A DNA stretch of 64,000 nt from Bacteroidales bacterium (GCA_024401745.1 JAKSKK010000004.1:1-64000); one strand, 5' to 3'; shown: positions 1 to 8,488, numbered from the stretch's first letter. Translations and numbers: made by a program. The notes: generated by a model not told the origin, from the letters alone.

Positions 1-27
1 ACCCTTACCATAAAGACTCACAGAAAG

Positions 28-51
28 CACCTGCGCCGCAGGTGTTTTTTT
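28..51 (+). terminator. Rho-independent terminator
   Basis: The arms CACCTGC (28-34) and GCAGGTG (38-44) form a 7-bp stem with a 3-base loop, followed by seven T residues. It probably ends a transcript that begins upstream of the window. Confidence 0.75.
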
Positions 52-130
52 GTTTCCCCAATGTAGCCATCAAAGGGTGGTGGGTGGGCCGCAAACGTAC
101 ATCGTTTACGCCGTCAACAAATTTTGAATT

Positions 131-820
131 ATGGGAAATACAGAGTCGTTGCAGTTGTTTGAGGACAGGAGAATCAGAACTGCGTGGAATGAGGAAGAGG
201 AGAAATGGTATTTCTCCATCGTGGACATCATCAGTGTTCTTACTGACCAACCGGACTTGGAACATGCCAGGAATTACTGGAAGGTCTTGAAAAACAGGCT
301 GAAAGCAGAGGGGAATGAAACGGTTACAAATTGTAACCGGTTGAAATTAACAGCTGCAGACGGTAAGCAACGAATCACTGACGTGGCCGACACCGAGCAG
401 CTTTTCAGGCTTATTCAGTCCGTCCCGTCAAAGAAAGCGGAACCGGTCAAACAGTGGGTAGCCAGGACTGCCGCAGAAAGAATTGACCAGCTGATGGATC
501 CTGAATTGTCAATCAAACAGGCAATGGCAGATTACAAGCGCATGGGATATTCCGACAACTGGATAAACCAGCGTCTGAAGTCCATTGAAATCAGAAAGGA
601 TCTCACGGATGAATGGAAGAAGCGAGGTCTGAAGGAAGGCCCCCAGTTCGCCACTCTGACCGACATCATCTACAAGGCCTGGTCTGATATGTCCGCCAAA
701 GAGTATAAGAAATTCAAGGGGCTGACAAAAGAGAACCTCAGGGACAATATGACTAACAAGGAACTTGTCCTGAACATGCTCGCTGAACTTTCGACCAAGG
801 AAATATCCGAAAGCAGGTAG
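131..820 (+). CDS. Bro-N / DinD-like antirepressor protein, C-terminally truncated
   Basis: The 229-residue product resembles the Bro-N (phage antirepressor, DinD-like) family. The N-terminal half carries the Bro-N fold with W32-Y33-F34 followed by SIVDIISVL. The helical second half has the conserved run from SKKAEPVKQWVA through SIKQAMADYKRMGYSDNWI to KEGPQFATLTDIIY. Such proteins bind DNA in phages or islands; the target here is unknown. The frame stops at TAG 818-820, but the next frame over (817-876) reads VVTPLNAKDGLK, which from memory is the conserved C-terminal signature of the family. The gene therefore seems to have suffered an internal deletion with a frameshift near its 3' end. 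It has no phage neighbours inside the window. The family call is firm; whether the truncated protein works is unknown. Confidence 0.8.
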   Translation: MGNTESLQLFEDRRIRTAWNEEEEKWYFSIVDIISVLTDQPDLEHARNYWKVLKNRLKAEGNETVTNCNRLKLTAADGKQRITDVADTEQLFRLIQSVPSKKAEPVKQWVARTAAERIDQLMDPELSIKQAMADYKRMGYSDNWINQRLKSIEIRKDLTDEWKKRGLKEGPQFATLTDIIYKAWSDMSAKEYKKFKGLTKENLRDNMTNKELVLNMLAELSTKEISESR

Positions 821-876
821 TAACTCCGCTCAATGCCAAAGACGGGTTAAAATCAATCAAGTCTGGCGAAAAATAG

Positions 877-1139
877 GTAAATCACAACCTATTCACAGCC
901 ATTTCATATATTAACAATGTCGGCGCAAGTTTGAAGACCGCCGCAGTTCTTTGAGATACAGGGATTTAACGGCGAAAGAAGATGCGCCATAACCACTCTC
1001 CCCATTGTATGACCGACACCCTCGGACGTATGCACTCTGACGCTCAGTTCGCAGGTTCTTCATCAATTCCCGCACACGTCGAGATGATGGGCTTCATGGG
1101 CATGGGTAACAAAAATCCTTACGGTTGGCTTTTTTTTCG
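877..1139. other. Intergenic region without a convincing gene
   Basis: Between the remnant 3' end of the Bro-N gene and the hydrolase promoter there is about 260 bp. A frame open from 982 into the hydrolase exists, but its N-terminal 66 codons have no protein-like features and precede a clear signal peptide. I see no tRNA, repeat or strong hairpin here. Confidence 0.5.
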
Positions 1140-1147
1140 TATCTTTG
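1140..1147 (+). promoter_or_regulatory. Bacteroidota -7 promoter box TATCTTTG
   Basis: TATCTTTG matches the TAnnTTTG consensus of the Bacteroidota primary sigma factor. It lies after a T-run and 32 bases before the ATG at 1180. No good TTG -33 element is seen at the usual spacing. Confidence 0.55.
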
Positions 1148-1179
1148 ATATCATAGGAAACAATCAGTTCATTTATCAG

Positions 1180-2250
1180 ATGAAAAAGCTCATAATATCT
1201 TTCGTTGCGGCTCTTTCCGCCGCCTGCATGCTGTGTTCTGCCCAGACCACCCAGTCCCAGGTGATCGAGTGCGGAGGTACCGGCCCGTATAAGTCCGTAG
1301 CAGTCGGCGATGCAACCCTGCTCACTCACATGATCTACAGGCCGGCCGACCTTGAGGCCTGTGTAAAGGAAAACGGCCGCATCCCTGTGCTCCTCTATGC
1401 CAATGGAGCCTGCGCCAACAACAGCCTGGAGATGAGCCGTCTGCTGAGCGAGGTCGCATCGTACGGCTATATCGCCATTGCCATCGGCCCTTATGGTGAT
1501 TATCCCGACGACATGTTCTACAACCAGTGGAAGGGTGTTGTCAGGGGATGGTACCCCGAGACCAAGCCTGTAGCCATAATGGGCAACGGTGAGCAGCTCG
1601 CCCCGTATACCGAAGAGGAGATGGCAGCCCGTGCAGCAGAGCAGGAGGCAGCCCGTAAGGCAATGGAAGCTGCCGCCAAGAAGAATAAGAAGAAGGCTGT
1701 GGCTGAGGTTCCTGCACCTTTCAGGACATACGCAAGGCAGCTTCTTGAGGCAATGGACTGGATCACTGACCAGAATGCCAATCCCGAGAGTGAGTATTAC
1801 CACAAGGTCGACCTTGACAAGGTTGCCGCCATGGGCCAGTCCTGCGGTGGTGCCCAGGTTCTTGCCGTCGCTCACGATCCCCGTATCAAGACCTGCCTCA
1901 TCTTCAACTCCGGCATAGGCGAGATGTCGATGAGCGGTGCGTCCAAGAAGAATCTAGCCAACCTGCACACACCCATGCTGTACCTCAACGGCGGTACCGC
2001 AGACGTGGCCTACCAGAACGCTATCGGCGACTACGCCCTCATCGATAAGCAGCCCATAGTCAAGATTACGACCCTTGACGGCCATCACGGCACCTACTAT
2101 GAGGCACACGCCGGCCTCTATGCCTTTGTCTGCCGCACCTGGCTTGACTGGATGCTCAAGGGTGATACCGGCTCATCGGCGCTCTTCCTCAATGACGAAT
2201 ACGAGGCTCTCGCATTCCCTCAGTGGTCGTTCGAGCGCAAGAACTGGTAG
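1180..2250 (+). CDS. Secreted alpha/beta hydrolase (esterase-like)
   Basis: The 356-residue protein has a signal peptide (MKKLIISFVAALSAACMLCSA) and an alpha/beta hydrolase core. The nucleophile elbow is GQSCGG with Ser221; Asp275 (GGTADVA) and His302/303 (DGHHGTYY) complete a plausible triad. I start it at ATG 1180, because this gives a clean signal peptide and a promoter box 32 bases upstream; the frame is open further upstream without protein-like content. Residues about 142-177 form an Ala/Glu/Lys-rich charged insertion, probably a helical lid. The gene converges on a minus-strand cluster with a GH10 xylanase, so a polysaccharide-esterase role is possible but not shown. Lipase or dienelactone-hydrolase-like activity is the alternative. 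Confidence 0.75.
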   Translation: MKKLIISFVAALSAACMLCSAQTTQSQVIECGGTGPYKSVAVGDATLLTHMIYRPADLEACVKENGRIPVLLYANGACANNSLEMSRLLSEVASYGYIAIAIGPYGDYPDDMFYNQWKGVVRGWYPETKPVAIMGNGEQLAPYTEEEMAARAAEQEAARKAMEAAAKKNKKKAVAEVPAPFRTYARQLLEAMDWITDQNANPESEYYHKVDLDKVAAMGQSCGGAQVLAVAHDPRIKTCLIFNSGIGEMSMSGASKKNLANLHTPMLYLNGGTADVAYQNAIGDYALIDKQPIVKITTLDGHHGTYYEAHAGLYAFVCRTWLDWMLKGDTGSSALFLNDEYEALAFPQWSFERKNW

Positions 2251-2261
2251 AAGAAAGAGAA

Positions 2262-3557
2262 TCACTTCATCCGATACGGAATCTTTGTGATCCGGGAGAC
2301 CGGAGTTCCGTCGTACGGCAGATATGAGCCGTATGAAACGCGGTAGATGCATTTTTCTACGGTATCCACCTCGATCATGCTGCATGCGATATCGTTGATG
2401 CTGTCAGGATAGCGGTAAGCCTTGTTGAGGGCATTACCGTATGCTCCGAGAGCGGCCTCACCCAACATGAGCATGTCATAGTCCTTGGAACCGTCCGGCT
2501 TACGGCATTGGTATTGGTTCTTGCTGTGGATGTGGCCGAACAGGTGGCAGATATACTCGAGCCTTGAATCAGAAGGCCTGATATTTACCCGGATGTCCTG
2601 TATGCCTCGACTGTCCGGGTAATGCTTTTTCAGGGCAGTGCCATGCTGGAAAGCATCGATGATGTCCGGTATGAGGAACGGGTCCTGATATGATTCGGCA
2701 TCGGGTTTGGCTTCGGTTTCACTGAATCCGATGGAATTGTCGCCGAAGGAATAGTGCATCATGGTTATGACCTTGCAATCCTTCTCGGCTGCATCGCGGA
2801 GGGTCTCGATCAGCCAGTCGATCTGAGCCTGGCTGAAGGTGCAGGTCATGAACGAACGCTTTGACGGGAACTGACCGTCCTCATAGTCGAACGGGTCAAG
2901 CATCAGGAACCTGACCGTGCCTATCGAATCATTGATCGTTATGTCGTAATGACCGTACATGGCATCCGGGCTTCCCCAGACGACAGAGGTGGCATATCCT
3001 TCCACAAGGGAACCGACCGAATTGCGGTAGTCCGACCGTAGGATGTTGCATACGTCATGGTTGCCTTTGACCGCCAGGTAGGGGACATTGGAGGCATTGG
3101 CGTTCCTGACAGCGTTGGAGGCCTTTTCAAGCCACTCGAGGGATTTCCCACGTTCCACTTTCTCGGATCCGTTGCCATCGTCTCCAGTGTTGCAGATCAC
3201 GTCGCATCGTCCCTGGGCAAGAGTCACGGCCTCTTCTATCAAGGCATTGTACTGATGGGTGTCAGAGATGTGGAGTATCTTCAGGCGGTGGTACCATCCA
3301 TGTCCGATTCCCTTTTCATCGTTCTTGCGCCCAACACGGACAGGATAGAACGATGGCTCGAAATCGGCCACCTTACGCTCGAACCGTGCCTGGTCGAAAG
3401 CTGGAACAGGGGGCTGTGCAGGAGCGGAGTCCTGTGGGCTGAGGTTCAAGCCAGCCTGACCTTTCATATCTGAATCCGCCGCTTTGGCGGTAATGCCGCC
3501 AAAACCGAATGCCGATGCGGTAAGGCCGGCAATCTTCAAGAATCTACGTCTTTTCAT
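2262..3557 (-). CDS. Secreted calcineurin-like metallophosphoesterase
   Basis: This 431-residue protein starts with a Tat-like signal (RRRFLKIAGLTASAFGFGG). It carries the metal-binding motifs of the calcineurin-like phosphoesterase family: DTH in HISDTHQYN, GDD in CNTGDDGNG, GNHD in VKGNHDVCN, a later MMHYSFGD and the terminal GHIH in LFGHIHSKN. It should be a dimetal phosphoesterase exported to the periplasm or surface; the substrate is unknown. The gene lies 25 bp downstream of the GH10 gene on the same strand and is probably cotranscribed. Its 3' end stops 11 bp from that of the convergent alpha/beta hydrolase. Confidence 0.85.
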   Translation of the reverse strand: MKRRRFLKIAGLTASAFGFGGITAKAADSDMKGQAGLNLSPQDSAPAQPPVPAFDQARFERKVADFEPSFYPVRVGRKNDEKGIGHGWYHRLKILHISDTHQYNALIEEAVTLAQGRCDVICNTGDDGNGSEKVERGKSLEWLEKASNAVRNANASNVPYLAVKGNHDVCNILRSDYRNSVGSLVEGYATSVVWGSPDAMYGHYDITINDSIGTVRFLMLDPFDYEDGQFPSKRSFMTCTFSQAQIDWLIETLRDAAEKDCKVITMMHYSFGDNSIGFSETEAKPDAESYQDPFLIPDIIDAFQHGTALKKHYPDSRGIQDIRVNIRPSDSRLEYICHLFGHIHSKNQYQCRKPDGSKDYDMLMLGEAALGAYGNALNKAYRYPDSINDIACSMIEVDTVEKCIYRVSYGSYLPYDGTPVSRITKIPYRMK

Positions 3558-3582
3558 CTGGGTTCCGTTTTCCCTTCAGCGA

Positions 3583-4833
3583 CTATTTTTCGAAGTCGCG
3601 TACTGTGTAGTAGACGGGCTTGCGCTGGTTGTCCTTGTCGAACAGCAGAGGGAAGTTGTTTGCACCGAGCCATGAATCACGGTCGCATACGTTCCAGAAT
3701 GTCACGCATGAGATGTTCTTCCTGTACTTGCGGAGCACATCGAAGATCTGTGCGTACTTGTCCTGCTGCATCTTCTGGAGTTCCTCGGTGTATTCCTGGC
3801 CTTCGCCACGGCTGAACGTGAGTGAACCGCCGGCCTCTTCGTTGATGCGGATGTCGAACTCGGTGATCTGGAGGTCGTCCACGAGTTCAAGATACATCAT
3901 GATGGCGGTCTCGAAGTCCTCGATGACGGGGTTGTCGTAGATGTTGTAGTGTCCCTGCATTCCGATACCGGTGATGGGCGCGCCTTCTGCCTGGAGCTTC
4001 TTGACCATGTTGTAGATGTAGGTCCTCTTTGCGGGAGTCCATGCGCTGTAGTCGTTGTAGAACAGACCGGCAGTGGGATCAGCCTCGTGTGCCCAGATGA
4101 ATGCGTTCTTGATGAATTCGTCGCCGCAGAGCTGGTATGCCTGTGACTGGCGGAAGGATTCCTCGTATGTTGCCTCGATGTTGTCGGAGTCGCTCATGGC
4201 CTCGTTGACCACGTCCCAGCAGTAGATGACATCCTTGTAGCGGTTCACGACCACATTGATGTGGGCCTTGAGGGAGTCGTAGAACTCTTCCTTGGTAGCC
4301 TGAACGTACTTGGGAACCTTGATCATGGGAGGAGTGATTCTGGGCATCTTTGCAGGATCGAACTCCTGGCCGGGCTGAGGCTCGGGGCGGGGCATGCGGA
4401 AGAAGGCGGCGAAGTCGGGCTTCTCGACGAATACGGTGTCTCCGTTCTCGTCAAGCTCGACAACGGGGTTGCCGTTCTCATCGTGCTTCTCGAACATCCA
4501 GTTTGCGAACTGGCTGTGCCATACGAGGTTGTGGCCGCGCATCCTTATGCCGTTGGCACGGCAGAAATTGGCGATGGCGTCTGCCTTCTCGAAATTCCAG
4601 ACTCCGGGAGCGGGATGGATCTCGCCGGGCTTCATGCAGTTCTCGGCGGTGACGCTGTTGAACTCCTTGAGGATGAGTGCGGACTGTACTGAGTCGGCTA
4701 CGTTGCGCTCGGTGACGGCTACACCGATCTTGAAATAATTCTTGTAGGCATCCTTCAGGCCGGGATCCTTGGGGCCACAGGCGCTCATAAGCAGCGCTGA
4801 TGCCGCGATGACGATGATTGAAAGCTTCTTCAT
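3583..4833 (-). CDS. GH10 endo-1,4-beta-xylanase lipoprotein
   Basis: The 416-residue protein has a lipobox (LLMSAC, Cys19) and a GH10 barrel. The acid/base is Glu211 in WDVVNEAM and the nucleophile is Glu325 in LQITEFDIRI; HNLVWHSQ and GIGMQGHY are further GH10 signatures. It should cleave xylan backbones at the cell surface. Residues about 117-178, after the HSQ motif, form an acidic, proline-rich insertion of roughly 50 residues that is longer than usual for this loop. It follows the GH101-like gene by 68 bp and precedes the metallophosphoesterase, making a three-gene minus-strand cluster. No SusC/D pair is adjacent, so this is not a classical polysaccharide-utilisation locus. Confidence 0.93.
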   Translation of the reverse strand: MKKLSIIVIAASALLMSACGPKDPGLKDAYKNYFKIGVAVTERNVADSVQSALILKEFNSVTAENCMKPGEIHPAPGVWNFEKADAIANFCRANGIRMRGHNLVWHSQFANWMFEKHDENGNPVVELDENGDTVFVEKPDFAAFFRMPRPEPQPGQEFDPAKMPRITPPMIKVPKYVQATKEEFYDSLKAHINVVVNRYKDVIYCWDVVNEAMSDSDNIEATYEESFRQSQAYQLCGDEFIKNAFIWAHEADPTAGLFYNDYSAWTPAKRTYIYNMVKKLQAEGAPITGIGMQGHYNIYDNPVIEDFETAIMMYLELVDDLQITEFDIRINEEAGGSLTFSRGEGQEYTEELQKMQQDKYAQIFDVLRKYRKNISCVTFWNVCDRDSWLGANNFPLLFDKDNQRKPVYYTVRDFEK

Positions 4834-4901
4834 ATATCTTTTCGATCTTTAGATTTTCGGGAGTGATCCGTATGCAAATGCTAAGATAATAATAATATAC
4901 G

Positions 4902-6386
4902 TCAAAAAGAATTGACGTTGGAAAACTCGAGCCTGAGCATCTCTCCAGGCTTCAGCGAGAGGGTCACCTTGCGACCGCGCACCTTGACCTTTCCGGCATA
5001 GTGCTGGCCTTCCGCGTCGACCACGTATGCCTTGGCATGGGACATGACCTTGATCTCCGATGGCACTGTCCATTCCATCTTCTCGTAACCGTTCTCGCTG
5101 TACGCTACAACCACGCCTTCGCCGGCCCACAGGGCGGGGATGAAGAGGTTGCCGTCTTCGGCCATCTTCTCGCCGTCCTTGTACATGAAGAACTTCTCGC
5201 CTTCCTCGATGAAGAAGGTCCTGACTCCGTTGCTGAATATGGCCTCGGCGTCGTCGCAGTCCTTGCTGGCCACGTATGCTACGGGGGTGAGGGTGTTGAG
5301 ATACATGCAGGGCAGGGATTTGCGGCAGAATTCCTTCTTGAAGGTCTCGGTCTTCTCCGCCATGGTGTCGCCACCGTCCTTGAAAGCCTGCTCGGTGTTC
5401 ACGTTGCGGCCGAACACGTCTCCCATGTAGTCCGCGTTGGTGCCGCCGATCTGGCTTGGTGTCATGGTCAGATAGAGGTCCCTGACAGTCTTGTGCCATA
5501 CTGCGGGAATGTATCCGCTGAACGCATCGTTTGACCAGCCTTCGCAGGTGACGTCTATGCCTTTGGCATCAAGATACTTGATTATGTTCAGCTGGGCTTC
5601 TATCTCGTCTTCCACGGTGAGCTTGTGGTAAGGGCTGATCGGGCTCATGTACCTGATCACAATCTCGTCGCCCTCGACTACAGGGACTGGCACGTTGGTA
5701 TGGAATGCGTCGATGTGCAGGGTGCCGGACTCGGCTATGGGGAACAGCTCGCAGAGCCTGTCGAGGCGTGCCTGGGCATTGCCTGTGGCCCAGTCGCGGG
5801 CATAGCTGACGGTCCAGCCCCAGTCGGAGTGCAGGTATTCGCCGTTAATATGGCGGGCCAGCACGTCATCCTCCTTGTACTTCTCGAAGAGGGGACTGTC
5901 GTCGTAGCAGTTGAACATGTTGATGTGGAAGCTTACGGAAGTGTTGTACTTCCTGGCCTCCTTCATCAGCTTCAGGATGCTCTCGTGGGCAGACTCGTCG
6001 CCGGGGGCCTTGATGGCCTCGTTGCACTCGAAGAATGCAGGGTACTTGGAGTCGTGGCCGTTGTACTGCCATCCTACAAGATAGATCACCTTGTCCATGC
6101 CCATCGTGATGGCATCCATGGCCTTGATTGCCTCAAGGGCCTGGCCGCAGTTCATGTACACGGTCTGCTCGCCGTTGTCGCGCAGCTTGAACTGCTGGTC
6201 CCAGTGTGCCTGGCTGAGGAAGAACTTTCCGACGAGGGTCCGTGAGTAGTCGTGCCTCGGAGTGATATGCCATTCGAAGTCCGACTGCTTGAAATAAGAG
6301 GTGTCGAGCTGGCCTGAGAGACTGGGCTGAGCCTGCGCTAAAATGCTGCAGAATAATAGTATAGACAGTGTTGAGATGTGCTTCAT
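4902..6386 (-). CDS. Secreted GH101-like glycoside hydrolase
   Basis: The 494-residue protein has a signal peptide (MKHISTLSILLFCSILAQAQ) and resembles the catalytic barrel of GH101 endo-alpha-N-acetylgalactosaminidases: KVIYLVGWQYNGHDSKYP (99-116), VSFHINMFNCY (151-161), a putative nucleophile Asp226 in LHIDAFHTN and a putative acid/base Glu282 in VTCEGWSND. The C-terminal 100 residues look like a beta-sandwich. It is much shorter than typical GH101 enzymes, which carry several accessory domains. The likely substrate is a mucin-type O-glycan core or a related alpha-linked glycan, but this is inferred only from motif resemblance. A GH13/GH31-like barrel outside GH101 is the alternative. Confidence 0.55.
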   Translation of the reverse strand: MKHISTLSILLFCSILAQAQPSLSGQLDTSYFKQSDFEWHITPRHDYSRTLVGKFFLSQAHWDQQFKLRDNGEQTVYMNCGQALEAIKAMDAITMGMDKVIYLVGWQYNGHDSKYPAFFECNEAIKAPGDESAHESILKLMKEARKYNTSVSFHINMFNCYDDSPLFEKYKEDDVLARHINGEYLHSDWGWTVSYARDWATGNAQARLDRLCELFPIAESGTLHIDAFHTNVPVPVVEGDEIVIRYMSPISPYHKLTVEDEIEAQLNIIKYLDAKGIDVTCEGWSNDAFSGYIPAVWHKTVRDLYLTMTPSQIGGTNADYMGDVFGRNVNTEQAFKDGGDTMAEKTETFKKEFCRKSLPCMYLNTLTPVAYVASKDCDDAEAIFSNGVRTFFIEEGEKFFMYKDGEKMAEDGNLFIPALWAGEGVVVAYSENGYEKMEWTVPSEIKVMSHAKAYVVDAEGQHYAGKVKVRGRKVTLSLKPGEMLRLEFSNVNSF

Positions 6387-6411
6387 GCTTGTGATTGGTT
6401 GTATGCTGATG

Positions 6412-6419
6412 CAAAATTA
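6412..6419 (-). promoter_or_regulatory. -7 promoter box TAATTTTG (minus strand)
   Basis: On the minus strand TAATTTTG ends 25 bases upstream of the GH101-like ATG (6386). It is set back to back with the plus-strand box at 6443. Confidence 0.5.
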
Positions 6420-6442
6420 GCGAATTGTGGCAAAATGTTTGC

Positions 6443-6450
6443 TATATTTG
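6443..6450 (+). promoter_or_regulatory. -7 promoter box TATATTTG
   Basis: TATATTTG matches TAnnTTTG and ends 28 bases before the ATG at 6479. Together with the minus-strand box at 6412 it makes a divergent promoter region. Confidence 0.55.
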
Positions 6451-6478
6451 TGGCAACAGTCTATAAAATCCCATTATC

Positions 6479-7939
6479 ATGAGACGTTATCTATACATTC
6501 TGACTCTTCTTGCAGCAGTCGCAGCAGGCTGCTGTCCTACAAGAATCGTTACCGAGTCATCACATGTCGGCCCTACCAGCGCCTATTACACCACAGTAAC
6601 AGTGCCCAGGACCCGCACGACTACCACGACCACCCGCGTGGTTGCCGCAAGTGAGGACATCTCCCTCTACCTCGACCTGCAGGCCGTCGGTGCTGCGTTC
6701 GCGCAGGCCAACACCATCGAGGAGTTCGAGGACATCCTGAACAACGATTCATACATGCTGTCAAACCTCGACCTCAACAATGACGGTTACGTAGACTATC
6801 TGCGCGTCATGGAGACTGTCGAAGGCCACAACCACATGTTCGTGATCCAGGCATGCCTCGCACCTAACGTGTTCCAGGACGTGGCAACCCTCGTATGCGA
6901 ATACAGCAGCGCAACCAAGGCATACGTCCAGATCATAGGCCATCCCTACATCTACGGCCCCAACTACATCATTGAGCCCGTGTTCTACGCAACTCCCGCA
7001 ATCTATGTACATTTCGGCCGCGCACACTACAGCCCCTGGCACTCACCCTGGTACTGGGATCACTGGCCTCACCACTACCGCCATCCCGCACCTATCTACC
7101 TGACACACTACCATGCATACGTGCACACCTTCATGCATAACCATCGTTACTGCCATGAGTTCCACTATGCAAATCACTGCCACTATGCCGGTTACGACCG
7201 TCTGTATAAACCCATGATGCGCAACGACTACGGCGTCAAGTATCCTGAGCGCTCATTCACTGTGCGCAATGCGAATATAGCATCTAGCAGCACCAGCCGT
7301 ACTGCCAATGCACGTGACGTCCGTGAGACCTACGAGAAAACAGCAGTGACCAGGAGCAGCTCACCTGCTTCACGCAGCGCAAGCAGCACTTCACGTACCG
7401 CAGCTACTGCAAGCAGCGGCACCAGCCGCACTGCAACCACTTCAGGCAGCACCGGCCGCACAGCCGCCACATCAAGCAGCACCAGCCGTACTGCCGCTAC
7501 TTCAAGCAGTACAAGCCGCACTGCAACCACTTCTGGCAGCACCGGCCGCAGCGCAGCAACCACCACTCCCACAACCCGCAGCACGACAACGACTTCAGGC
7601 AGCAGCGCCGCCAGGTCAAGCGCTACCAGCTCCGGCACAAGGGCAGCTACCAGCCAGACCACAGTCAGGAGCCGTGTGAGCGATACAGGCTCACAGGAGA
7701 CCACGACCCGTACCACCAACGCTTCAGGCGTAACCTCTACGACCAAGCGCGGTACCACGACTGCAGCTCCTTCGACCAGCCGCAGCGCAGCTACCAGTTC
7801 AACCAGCCGCACAGCCGCTCCCTCAAGCAGCACCAGCCGCAGCACCTCTACCTCAAGCCGCAGTGCCGCCACCAGCACGAGTCGCAGCGCCACAAGCTCT
7901 TCTGCTTCACGAGCCGCTTCATCAAGCACCCGCCGATAA
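6479..7939 (+). CDS. Low-complexity Ser/Thr/Arg-rich lipoprotein
   Basis: The 486-residue lipoprotein (MRRYLYILTLLAAVAAGCC, lipobox Cys18) has three parts. Residues 60-170 are a globular domain with an EF-hand-like acidic loop, DLNNDGYVDYLRV. Residues about 175-255 are rich in His, Tyr and Trp (HYSPWHSPWYWDHWPHH), possibly metal-binding. From about residue 268 to the end the chain is an imperfect repeat of S-T-S-R-T-A-A-T units, probably disordered and perhaps glycosylated or surface-exposed. The domain recurs in uncharacterised Bacteroidota proteins, as I recall; I know no function. It has its own promoter box and precedes another lipoprotein by 18 bp. Confidence 0.8.
   Translation: MRRYLYILTLLAAVAAGCCPTRIVTESSHVGPTSAYYTTVTVPRTRTTTTTTRVVAASEDISLYLDLQAVGAAFAQANTIEEFEDILNNDSYMLSNLDLNNDGYVDYLRVMETVEGHNHMFVIQACLAPNVFQDVATLVCEYSSATKAYVQIIGHPYIYGPNYIIEPVFYATPAIYVHFGRAHYSPWHSPWYWDHWPHHYRHPAPIYLTHYHAYVHTFMHNHRYCHEFHYANHCHYAGYDRLYKPMMRNDYGVKYPERSFTVRNANIASSSTSRTANARDVRETYEKTAVTRSSSPASRSASSTSRTAATASSGTSRTATTSGSTGRTAATSSSTSRTAATSSSTSRTATTSGSTGRSAATTTPTTRSTTTTSGSSAARSSATSSGTRAATSQTTVRSRVSDTGSQETTTRTTNASGVTSTTKRGTTTAAPSTSRSAATSSTSRTAAPSSSTSRSTSTSSRSAATSTSRSATSSSASRAASSSTRR
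7280..7936 (+). repeat. Degenerate tandem repeats encoding STSRTAAT-type units
   Basis: The 3' third of the lipoprotein gene is built from imperfect units such as AGCACCAGCCGCACTGC, spelling S/T-rich segments with a regularly spaced Arg. The regular codon pattern also opens a long antisense frame, which I regard as a shadow. Confidence 0.75.
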
Positions 7940-7957
7940 TTCAAAACACAATCAACA

Positions 7958-8422
7958 ATGCGTAAACTCATAACAGCAATTGTCCTTCTGGCATCCGTGG
8001 GCATCTTCTCTTCCTGCTTTGAAGAACAGCCCATTGGAATGCAGACTATCCTCATCAATGTGACTGAGGCATCATGGAACAAGACAAAGGCAGACAACAA
8101 CAATTATTTCTATGCCACCGTCGACGTTCCTGAGCTGACCGAGGACATCTTCGATGCCGGCCTCGTGAAGATGTACCGCACCTTCGACTTTGACCTGAAG
8201 AACGCCAGCCAGATGGAACTGCCCTATACATGGCAGTATGAATACAATACCGGCGTCAAGGACAAGGAAGGCAAGGATATCTGGGAATTCTATTCAGAGC
8301 ATATCAGCTACGAGTTCAACATCGGAAGCGTGTCCATCTATTATACTGTCAGTGATTTCAATTACGAGCTTGACAGCAAATGGAGCCCCGAGGCAATGCA
8401 GTTCCGTCTCGTGCTCATGTAG
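7958..8422 (+). CDS. Small lipoprotein of unknown function
   Basis: The 154-residue product has a lipoprotein signal (MRKLITAIVLLASVGIFSSC, Cys20). The mature part is rich in aromatic and acidic residues with alternating patterns (YATVDVPEL, YEFNIGSVSIYYTV), suggesting a small beta-sandwich. I do not recognise a family. It begins 18 bp after the preceding lipoprotein gene, ends 25 bp before a strong terminator, and is therefore probably the last gene of a two-gene transcript. Confidence 0.75.
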   Translation: MRKLITAIVLLASVGIFSSCFEEQPIGMQTILINVTEASWNKTKADNNNYFYATVDVPELTEDIFDAGLVKMYRTFDFDLKNASQMELPYTWQYEYNTGVKDKEGKDIWEFYSEHISYEFNIGSVSIYYTVSDFNYELDSKWSPEAMQFRLVLM

Positions 8423-8446
8423 CAGGGCACTTTGCCAGACAAATGA

Positions 8447-8480
8447 AATCCCGCAGATTCGGTTCTGCGGGATTTTTGTT
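8447..8480 (+). terminator. Rho-independent terminator
   Basis: AATCCCGCAGA (8447-8457) pairs with TCTGCGGGATT (8464-8474) around a 6-base loop, followed by a T-rich tract. It separates the two-lipoprotein unit from the oxidoreductase gene. Confidence 0.9.
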
Positions 8481-8488
8481 TATCTTCG
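8481..8488 (+). promoter_or_regulatory. -7 promoter box TATCTTCG
   Basis: TATCTTCG, a TAnnTTCG variant of the Bacteroidota -7 box, begins exactly 12 bases before the ATG at 8493. This would put the transcription start at or next to the start codon. Confidence 0.5.

Noticed and set aside
982..1179. Upstream extension of the alpha/beta hydrolase
   Set aside because: The 66 extra residues precede a clear signal peptide and a promoter box lies inside the region, so ATG 1180 is the better start.
5625..6245. 206-codon plus-strand frame inside the GH101-like gene
   Set aside because: The product is Val/Gly/Leu-rich with no domain, and the opposite strand has a clear signal peptide and catalytic motifs.
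7330..8103. Long minus-strand frame antisense to the repeat lipoprotein
   Set aside because: It arises from the regular codon pattern of the S/T/R repeats, encodes a monotonous Val/Leu/Arg/Ala product, and lies across a well-supported gene pair.
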